Below are positions 7,006-12,716 of a stretch of DNA of 12,716 bases, piece by piece. This stretch comes from an uncultured Microcaldota archaeon (GTDB lineage Archaea; Micrarchaeota; Micrarchaeia; Anstonellales; Anstonellaceae): positions 1-12,716 of the forward strand of contig CAIXYX010000011.1 in assembly GCA_903923795.1 (NCBI GenBank). Reading direction: 5' to 3'. Both the position numbers and the translations under genes were made by a program. The first letter of the stretch is position 1. Each line of letters opens with the position of its first letter. The notes below the pieces were generated by a model that searched no databases, was not told where the DNA came from, and saw nothing but the letters and a program-made list of their open reading frames with translations.

Positions 7006-10000
7006 ATGGCCGACCGGGACGGGGGCGGCCGGAGCCGGGCATCATCCCGCCCATCGGATATGGGCGCGGGCGCGGTTCCGCAGGCCGGCATCGACGATGA
7101 CGGGGGGGACCTGCCGTCATTCTCCGAAACCGTAGCAGAGGCCCGAATGATAGAGCGCGGCGCGGCCGCCATGACGCACGAGCCCCTCTCCCTCTCCGAC
7201 CGCGACGAAGTCGACATGGGTGCCATCGAGGCTGAATTGGAGGAGACCTCATTCTTCGAATTGCAGGCAAACGCGCGCATGCTCGACGCATCGGCGCCGA
7301 ACAATTCGCAGGGCGGCAATGGCCAGCTCAATATCCCGCTGCCGAAATTCCCTTCCCGCGCAAGACTGCAAGTCTCCCCCGCGCTTGAGCGGCAGCTGAA
7401 AGAATTCGGCCGCTCGCCTGAAGATGAATCGGGCGGCGGCACAGGCCCGGGCCTTGGCGTCGGCGCGTACGGCTCATCCGACGCTTTTGGCTCATCCGCC
7501 GACGCATCCGCTGATTCCGAAATCACTTCCGGCCAGAGCGGCGAAGCGAACCTCGCCGCAATATTAAGCTCGCGGAATAGGGCGCGTATGGCTGGTGCAA
7601 TGAGCGCATCTTCTCCCGCGCTGGCGGCCGGTGCGGTGAATGCATCTTCTCCTGCATCTTCCCGCCCGCCCTCCCCACCGCCTCTGCCATATTCATCTTC
7701 CTCATCTTCCCCCTCTCCGGCAGCGCGCGCGCTTCCATTAGCATCTTCCGTGAATTATGGCGCGCGCACTCCCCTGCCTTCATATATGCGCGGCGCATCT
7801 TCCCCGCCCGCCGCCGGCGGCGCAGGCGGCTCCGCTCCATCCCCGCCCCCTCCTCCGCCATCAGGTTCATCAGGCGCGGGTCAATCATCATCTTCATCCC
7901 CGCCGCCCTCTGCCATTTCCGCATTCCCCGCTCTGCCCTCGCCTGCCTCTTCGCCAAAATTCTCTCCGCCGTCCTCTCCAGCATCTCCTTCCTCTTCCGC
8001 ACCTCCCGCTCTTTCATCTTCCTCTTCAGCCAAACCTTCCGCGCGGGGTCTTTTCGGAACCCTCAAATCCATGCTCTCGCACGAATCCTCCGCCGTGCCA
8101 AAACCGTCCGCACCAATCACGGCGAAAATAATCAGCAGCCCAGTTGCACAATCCGCTCCATCCCTCTCCTCCGCGCAATCATCTCCCGCAGTTTCATCTC
8201 CCTCAACGCAGCAAACCACTCCGCCAACACCGCAAATATCCCCGGCGCAAATCCCCGCTCCTTCGCTCTACTCGCGCCCGACAGCCCCGCCTCTTCCGCC
8301 CCGCCCGCCATCTGCCCTCACGTCATCGTCATATCAGTCATACCCGTCAGCATATGCCCCATCCAATCAACCCGCCTCGTCATCCCCGCTCCCCTCTTCG
8401 CCATCTTCCGCTTCACCCCGTTCATCCGCGCCGTCCCCATTGTCATCCTTCTCATCAACGCAGGCTCCCCGGCCCCCATCTCCGCCACTCCCGCCGCCTT
8501 CATCGCACGAAGAGGCGGACGAGCGCGAAGAATCTCCTGCACAAAACCAGATTCAAACCGAGCAAGAAGCATCAGATGAGAGCACAGAGGAGCCGAACGA
8601 AATATCTGATGAGCCAGCCGGGCCTTCTGCCGCCGATGATTCCGGCGATTTCGAACCTTCGCACGATGATGAATCCCCGCCACCCCTTCCGCCATCGCGC
8701 ATGAAACCTGCACGGCAAAAATCTGTTCCGCCCGCCCCATTCATCCTCCAACCGTCGGCCCCGCGGGCCGCCAAGGCGAAGACCGCTTCGGGCAAAATGA
8801 CAAAATCATCATCAGGCAAAGTTGCGAAATCCTCCCCGTCCGGCAAGCAGGCCAAATCCTCCCCGTCATCAAAGCAGCTCCAGCCAGCAAAGCCGTCATC
8901 GTCAGCAAAGCAATCTCCGTCAACAAAATCCTCTTCTTCAAAATCGCAGGCCGCGCCCGCCTCCGCACAACTTTCAAAACGGCAGGCATACGCCGCTTCC
9001 GCAAAATCATCTGCCCGCCCGCCGATAGCGCTGAAAGGCGCGGGAGCCGCCGCTCCGAAAATATCAATCTCCCCCATCGCGCCGAAATCCATCTCTCCAA
9101 TCGAGCCCGAATCAGTTTCTCCAGTTGAATCCAAATCCATTTCGTCAAGTTCAATTTCCCATTCAGAGTCAGATGATTCGGTTGAGTCCGTCAAAGAATC
9201 CCCGCTCAAATTCCCCCCGCACGAAGAATATCTCTCCGCTCCCGCTCCTGTGCAGGTTCCCGCAATCTCACCTCTGCGTGAATTGGCGCAGGCCGCCGCC
9301 GGTCTCAGCGAATCGGCCCGTGCAGGCATAACCGCGCCCGCCGCACAAATCAGCGAGACGCCTGTTCCACCCCGTGAGAAGCCTGTTCCGCCTGTCATGG
9401 CGAAACCGTCCATCCCCCCAATCTCAAATATTTCGCAAAGAGCATCACCGCAAATCTCTCCGCCATCTCAAGTCCGCTCTTCGTATTCCCCCACAGCATC
9501 CATCCCCACCCAACCACGAGGGCGGATTTTCCCCACACGCCAGAAAACCCCTGCCACTATCCCGGTCTCTCCAGCGAGCGCCGCGCCAGCTTCGTACAAT
9601 GCGCCCGTCATGGCCACTGCGCCTGCTCCACCAAATGCTCCCGCCCCGCCCGATGAACCCGATGAGCCTGTCGAACCAAATGATTCAAATGATTCATCTG
9701 ACGATTCCACCTCTCCGCCGTCAGGGGGCCGCATCATGCCGAAACCGCCGTCCATCGCGCCCGCTCCTTCTTCGTATCCCCCATCCTCGCCACCCTATGC
9801 GCCTTCATCTCCCCGTTCCGCATCCCCGTCTGCTCCATCTGCTTATCCATCTCCGGTCTCTCGCCCAACAATCCAACCAATCTCCCCGACGCAATCCTCC
9901 GGCCTGCCGCCTCTGCCGCCCGTCTCACGCCAGATGATACGCCCGATTTCCTCAATGCCATCAGCGAGCGCGCCGTCGATACGCCCATCCGCTCCGCCAG

Positions 10001-10425
10001 TCCCGCCGGCTCCGGCATATTCCACTCCTATTGCACCGAAGCAAACCTACACCTCTCCATCCGTGCCATTGCAGTCCTCTCCACCCGCCCAGCCTGCTCC
10101 GGCATATTCCGCCCCGCCCCCGCCGCCCCCGTCAGATTCAGCCGGCGCATCATCAGTTCTCTCATCGAAAACCGACGCCGCTCTCTCGGGCGGCGAGCCG
10201 TCGGCTCTCGGCGACGAGGTCTACATCTCCTATGCGCGCAGCAAGCACCCGTGGCTCTACGAGATATTCAGCGTTGGCGGCATGACTCCCGGGGAATTCC
10301 GCAACCGGGTGAAATCCAAGATGGACGAGGACGAGCACTCGACGGCCGCGCCATCCACGCCCGGCTCGGCCAACGCGGCCTTTGCGAACCTTAATAAAGA
10401 ACTCAATAAGAAGTTCAAGAAGTAG
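7006..10425 (+). CDS. giant Ser/Pro-rich, mostly disordered protein
   Basis: I do not recognise this protein of about 1139 residues. ATG 7006 follows the ATPase stop by 5 bp; TTG 6982 and TTG 6997 in the same frame would overlap the ATPase end and are less likely. There is no signal peptide or membrane segment. Residues 30-130 look partly helical and acidic (E-A-E-L-E-E-T-S-F-F-E-L). Residues 190-500 are S/P/A-rich with proline runs. Residues about 501-562 are strongly acidic (many E and D), and residues about 595-652 are K/S-rich. Further S/P-rich sequence follows to about 1065. A compact, tryptophan-containing island near the C-terminus reads V-Y-I-S-Y-A-R-S-K-H-P-W-L-Y-E-I-F and then G-G-M-T-P-G-E-F-R-N-R-V (about 1070-1105). 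A lysine-rich end, N-K-E-L-N-K-K-F-K-K, closes the protein. The two end segments look like binding sites joined by a long linker. Its position inside the pilus operon suggests it works with the ATPase and platform proteins; this is inference. Confidence 0.85.
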   Translation: MADRDGGGRSRASSRPSDMGAGAVPQAGIDDDGGDLPSFSETVAEARMIERGAAAMTHEPLSLSDRDEVDMGAIEAELEETSFFELQANARMLDASAPNNSQGGNGQLNIPLPKFPSRARLQVSPALERQLKEFGRSPEDESGGGTGPGLGVGAYGSSDAFGSSADASADSEITSGQSGEANLAAILSSRNRARMAGAMSASSPALAAGAVNASSPASSRPPSPPPLPYSSSSSSPSPAARALPLASSVNYGARTPLPSYMRGASSPPAAGGAGGSAPSPPPPPPSGSSGAGQSSSSSPPPSAISAFPALPSPASSPKFSPPSSPASPSSSAPPALSSSSSAKPSARGLFGTLKSMLSHESSAVPKPSAPITAKIISSPVAQSAPSLSSAQSSPAVSSPSTQQTTPPTPQISPAQIPAPSLYSRPTAPPLPPRPPSALTSSSYQSYPSAYAPSNQPASSSPLPSSPSSASPRSSAPSPLSSFSSTQAPRPPSPPLPPPSSHEEADEREESPAQNQIQTEQEASDESTEEPNEISDEPAGPSAADDSGDFEPSHDDESPPPLPPSRMKPARQKSVPPAPFILQPSAPRAAKAKTASGKMTKSSSGKVAKSSPSGKQAKSSPSSKQLQPAKPSSSAKQSPSTKSSSSKSQAAPASAQLSKRQAYAASAKSSARPPIALKGAGAAAPKISISPIAPKSISPIEPESVSPVESKSISSSSISHSESDDSVESVKESPLKFPPHEEYLSAPAPVQVPAISPLRELAQAAAGLSESARAGITAPAAQISETPVPPREKPVPPVMAKPSIPPISNISQRASPQISPPSQVRSSYSPTASIPTQPRGRIFPTRQKTPATIPVSPASAAPASYNAPVMATAPAPPNAPAPPDEPDEPVEPNDSNDSSDDSTSPPSGGRIMPKPPSIAPAPSSYPPSSPPYAPSSPRSASPSAPSAYPSPVSRPTIQPISPTQSSGLPPLPPVSRQMIRPISSMPSASAPSIRPSAPPVPPAPAYSTPIAPKQTYTSPSVPLQSSPPAQPAPAYSAPPPPPPSDSAGASSVLSSKTDAALSGGEPSALGDEVYISYARSKHPWLYEIFSVGGMTPGEFRNRVKSKMDEDEHSTAAPSTPGSANAAFANLNKELNKKFKK

Positions 10426-10442
10426 ACATAAAGAGGAAGAAA

Positions 10443-11441
10443 ATGGCCAACCCTCCTGCACCTCCGTCCGCCGCATCAGGCTCAAAATCCGCCGGTGCGC
10501 ACCCGTCATCGACACGGCTCGGGCCGGCATCGTCCGGCACAGCTCCGCAGCCCATGGTGAGCACCCCTCTGCGCACGTCGCGCGAACTGGAATCCGCCCC
10601 CGCCCCTCTGCGCAACCTCTTCTTCGGCCTCGCCGCCGGCCGGCCTCTTCTCAAAAGGGAGCTGGCCATGGCCGAGATGTCAGTCACTCCCGCGCAGTTC
10701 GTGCAGGCCGCGTTTGTCCGGGCAGTGCCGGTCACCCTCGTATTGGAGATTTTCCTCGTCATGGCCCTCTCCACGCAGAACATGGAGATGCCAATCTTCG
10801 CCCTCATCGTCGCCGTGGGCCTTCCCGTATTCTTCTACCTCTCATTCGAGTATTTCCTCATGCAGCCTCGCGTCGTCATAAAGCGCCGCGGGCGCAAGAT
10901 AGATCAGGAGCTCGTGTTCGCGGGCAGGCATCTTTTGATAGAGCTGCGCTCGGGCGTCATGCTCTACGACGCGATGCTCGGCATCACGCGGGATTACGGT
11001 GAAGTGTCGAAGGAATTCAACAAAATCGTCGAGAAGGTCACATTGGGCGTGCCCATGACAATCGCCATGCACGACGTGGCCGAGCACTGCCCCTCATCAT
11101 ACTTCCGCCGCGTGCTTTTGCAGATGGCCAACTCGCTCACCTCGGGCTCTGATGTCACCGACTCTTTGGAGAATGTGCTCAACCAGGTCTCGCAGGAGCA
11201 GATAATCGAGCTCAAGGCATATGGGCAGAAGCTCAACCCGCTTGTGATGTTCTACATGATATTCGGAGTCATCATGCCCTCTTTGGGCGTGGCGTTCCTC
11301 ATCATATTGCTCTCTTTCGTGGGCACGGGCTTGGCCGGATACGGCGTGGGCATCATGGCCGGCATTTTCTTCTTTGTCACCATAGTGCAGTTCATGTTCC
11401 TGACAGTCGTGGAGAATTCGAGGCCGAGTTTCGATTTGTGA
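10443..11441 (+). CDS. TadB/TadC-like type IV pilus platform protein with Pro-rich N-terminus
   Basis: This 332-residue inner-core membrane protein of the T2SSF family would form the platform on which the ATPase acts. Residues 1-56 are an unusual P/S/A-rich, probably disordered and cytoplasmic extension that resembles the giant proteins in composition. Membrane segments lie at about 92-111, 116-139, 265-292 and 298-323. The cytoplasmic T2SSF domain between them (about 150-260) has the usual helical pattern, with D-Q-E-L-V-F-A-G-R-H-L-L-I-E-L-R-S-G near its start and A-N-S-L-T-S-G-S-D-V-T-D-S-L-E-N-V-L later. GAGGAAG at 10433-10439 is its ribosome binding site, 17 bp after the previous stop. 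There is one T2SSF domain per polypeptide, so it probably pairs with the next protein, as TadB pairs with TadC. Confidence 0.9.
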   Translation: MANPPAPPSAASGSKSAGAHPSSTRLGPASSGTAPQPMVSTPLRTSRELESAPAPLRNLFFGLAAGRPLLKRELAMAEMSVTPAQFVQAAFVRAVPVTLVLEIFLVMALSTQNMEMPIFALIVAVGLPVFFYLSFEYFLMQPRVVIKRRGRKIDQELVFAGRHLLIELRSGVMLYDAMLGITRDYGEVSKEFNKIVEKVTLGVPMTIAMHDVAEHCPSSYFRRVLLQMANSLTSGSDVTDSLENVLNQVSQEQIIELKAYGQKLNPLVMFYMIFGVIMPSLGVAFLIILLSFVGTGLAGYGVGIMAGIFFFVTIVQFMFLTVVENSRPSFDL

Positions 11442-11451
11442 TGTGGTCCTG

Positions 11452-12528
11452 ATGAGCAACCCTACATTTGAACTGGTCGGCCGCCTGTTCGGCCGCGAGC
11501 GCATCCGCCGCCTCAACGACTTCCTCAACGCCGGCGGCTATTCATATTCGCCCGAGGCTTTTGCCGGCATATTCGTGCTCGCCTGCCTCGCACTCTCAAT
11601 CGCCTTGAGCTCCGCCCTCGTGGGCTACATACCGCTCAAAGCCGCGCTCTACAAATTCTCGCTGGCGATTCTCGCGCCTTTTGTGCTCGCCTCGCCGTAT
11701 TTCGTCCCGGCCGCAGCAATCATCATCTCATTTGTCTCGGTGTTCGCGCTCTCCGGCGTCATAGTCTACGCGCTTATACGCATGGCGGCAGACTCGCGCC
11801 GCAGCAAAGTCGAGGAAGTTCTCCCCGATTTCCTTATGCTAGCAGCAGCCAACGTGCGCGCCGGCATGACAATCGACCAAGCTCTTTGGTACGCAGCCAA
11901 GCCCGAATACGGGCTTCTCTCGGTAGAGGTGCAGGTTGTGGCCAAGCGCGCATTCGGCGGCGAGCCGTTCGACAAAGCCATCGACCATCTCTCCACGTGC
12001 TTCAACTCCAAATTCGTGCGCCGCACCGTGGTGCTCATCAAGCAGGGTTTGGCGTCCGGCGGGCGCATCGCCGAAATACTCGAGCGCACGGCGCAGGATG
12101 TGCGCAACATGCAGATAATCAAGAAAGACATCGCCGCCTCTCTACTGATGTATATAATCTTCCTCGTGTTCGCCGCATCAGTCGGCGCGCCCTTCCTCTT
12201 CTCCGTCTCGGCGAAACTCATCGGCATACTGGCCGGCGTGTTCGCGCAACTGCCCGACACCGACACGCTCGCCTCCATGGCGGGCAGCATGTTCATCAAG
12301 CCGCAACCGCCCGTCATCTCGCCCGACCAGTTCATGCTCTTTGTCATCGCATCGAGCATCGTGACCTCGATTTGCTCGGGCCTGATGATTGGCGTAATCA
12401 TGCGCGGAAACAAGATGGAGGGCGTGCGCTACATCCCGCTCATGCTTCTCACAAGCGCCATAATCTTCATCGTGATATCGGTGCTGCTCGACACGTTCCT
12501 CAAAGGCATTGGCGGCGGCGCGATTTAG
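11452..12528 (+). CDS. second TadB/TadC-like type IV pilus platform protein
   Basis: This 358-residue T2SSF-family membrane protein has membrane segments at about 36-58, 66-86, 88-110, 229-255, 292-318 and 328-347. The cytoplasmic T2SSF domain (about 115-225) carries V-L-P-D-F-L-M-L-A-A-A-N-V-R-A-G-M-T at 123-140 and G-L-A-S-G-G-R-I-A-E-I-L at 199-210, the pattern typical of TadC-like proteins. ATG 11452 starts 10 bp after the preceding stop; an in-frame GTG at 11443 is possible and would add three residues. No strong ribosome binding site precedes either, so translation is probably coupled to the upstream gene. The protein lacks the Pro-rich N-terminus of its partner. Two different single-domain platform proteins side by side suggest a heteromeric platform. 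Confidence 0.92.
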   Translation: MSNPTFELVGRLFGRERIRRLNDFLNAGGYSYSPEAFAGIFVLACLALSIALSSALVGYIPLKAALYKFSLAILAPFVLASPYFVPAAAIIISFVSVFALSGVIVYALIRMAADSRRSKVEEVLPDFLMLAAANVRAGMTIDQALWYAAKPEYGLLSVEVQVVAKRAFGGEPFDKAIDHLSTCFNSKFVRRTVVLIKQGLASGGRIAEILERTAQDVRNMQIIKKDIAASLLMYIIFLVFAASVGAPFLFSVSAKLIGILAGVFAQLPDTDTLASMAGSMFIKPQPPVISPDQFMLFVIASSIVTSICSGLMIGVIMRGNKMEGVRYIPLMLLTSAIIFIVISVLLDTFLKGIGGGAI

Positions 12529-12546
12529 GAAAATAAATAAAAGAAA

Positions 12547-12617
12547 GCGAATCTATTCGCGGGCGCGGACTCGAGTCCGCGCCTGTTTTTTGTGTTTTTT
12601 GCGCATTTCCTTTTTTT
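12547..12617 (+). terminator. operon terminator (hairpins plus T-runs)
   Basis: A small hairpin, GCGAAT-CT-ATTCGC (12547-12560), is followed by a perfect 22-bp palindrome at 12562-12583 (half-site GGCGCGGACTC). T-runs then lie at 12586-12591, 12595-12600 and 12611-12617. Archaeal transcription commonly ends at such T-runs, and the GC-rich hairpin should strengthen termination. It lies 18 nt after the stop of the second platform gene and ends the operon. Confidence 0.85.
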
Positions 12618-12626
12618 CTCCATCGC

Positions 12627-12643
12627 CGAAGCGTTTAAAAATA
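12627..12643 (+). promoter_or_regulatory. BRE/TATA promoter of the predicted pilin gene
   Basis: CGAAGCG (12627-12633, BRE-like) directly precedes TTTAAAAATA (12634-12643), a good archaeal TATA box. Transcription should start near 12661-12666, giving a short leader that contains the ribosome binding site. It follows the terminator, so the pilin would be transcribed separately from the assembly genes. Confidence 0.75.
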
Positions 12644-12672
12644 CTGCCCTCATAACCCCCGATAGAACTCTC

Positions 12673-12681
12673 GAGGGTGAT
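12673..12681 (+). promoter_or_regulatory. Shine-Dalgarno site of the predicted pilin
   Basis: GAGGGTGAT resembles the archaeal GAGGTGAT ribosome binding sequence with one extra G. It lies 3 nt before an in-frame TTG (12685) and 12 nt before ATG 12694, so the start is not settled. Spacing is short for TTG and long for ATG. The protein sequence fits both. Confidence 0.65.
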
Positions 12682-12693
12682 TATTTGTCACGT

Positions 12694-12716
12694 ATGAAAA
12701 AAGGCCAATCGGCCAT
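12694..12716 (+). CDS. 5' end of a predicted type IV prepilin (class III signal peptide), cut by the window edge
   Basis: Only eight codons are visible: M-K-K-G-Q-S-A and then AT, which must be Ile or Met. This matches the start of archaeal prepilins of the class III signal peptide group (commonly K-G-Q-S-A-[M/I]-E). There a prepilin peptidase cuts between Gly and Gln, leaving Gln as the first residue of the mature pilin before a hydrophobic assembly helix. The pilus ATPase and platform genes just upstream, and a strong own promoter, support the call. An upstream TTG at 12685 would add three residues (M-S-R). The hydrophobic helix itself lies outside the window, so this is a prediction. Confidence 0.7.

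Noticed and set aside
8553..9413. Long minus-strand frame of 286 codons opposite the second giant gene
   Set aside because: It lies wholly within the Ser/Pro-rich gene, where C-rich codons remove stops on the other strand; its composition is an antisense artefact.
5438..12528. Archaellum (FlaI/FlaJ) operon instead of a pilus operon
   Set aside because: No other archaellum genes are seen, there are two separate single-domain platform proteins, and a prepilin-like gene follows; a pilus locus fits better.

Overview
The window looks like a GC-rich archaeal chromosome segment carrying a type IV pilus (T4P) assembly locus. The lineage is probably DPANN-like; Micrarchaeota or Diapherotrites would fit, but this is an inference from gene style, not a proof. 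The signs of an archaeon are a secretion ATPase of the archaeal PilT/VirB11/TadA class, two separate TadB/TadC-like (T2SSF) membrane proteins, GGAGG-type ribosome binding sites, BRE/TATA-style promoter elements, and a gene starting at the right edge with M-K-K-G-Q-S-A, the typical beginning of an archaeal prepilin (class III signal peptide). All genes read on the + strand.

Layout. (1) 3-233: the 3' end of an AT-richer gene I cannot name, which starts left of the window. (2) 234-665: about 430 bp with no convincing gene, ending in five consecutive perfect inverted repeats between 533 and 652. (3) 666-5390: a giant Pro/Ala/Lys-rich protein of about 1574 residues. It has an octapeptide A-P-K-P-[V/I]-x-x-[P/Q] repeat core, a predicted folded C-terminal module with an HPD motif in a J-domain-like setting, and a basic tail. 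(4) 5438-7000: the T4P motor ATPase with intact Walker A, Asp box, Walker B and His box. (5) 7006-10425: a second giant, Ser/Pro-rich protein of about 1139 residues with short conserved-looking ends. (6) 10443-11441 and 11452-12528: two TadC-like platform proteins. (7) 12547-12617: a terminator-like hairpin pair with T-runs. (8) 12627-12716: a BRE/TATA promoter, a Shine-Dalgarno site and the first eight codons of a predicted pilin.

How the genes may work together. The four genes from the ATPase to the second platform protein are separated by 5, 17 and 10 bp, and the first giant gene ends 47 bp before the ATPase, so this looks like one operon. The ATPase would power assembly through the two platform proteins, and the separately transcribed pilin would be the substrate. 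The unusual part is the pair of giant, apparently disordered cytoplasmic proteins on either side of the motor ATPase. Neither shows a signal peptide or membrane segment, and I recognise neither as a described pilus component. They are the best candidates here for something undescribed, perhaps a scaffold, tether or condensate-like cofactor of the pilus motor. That role is inference from position and composition.
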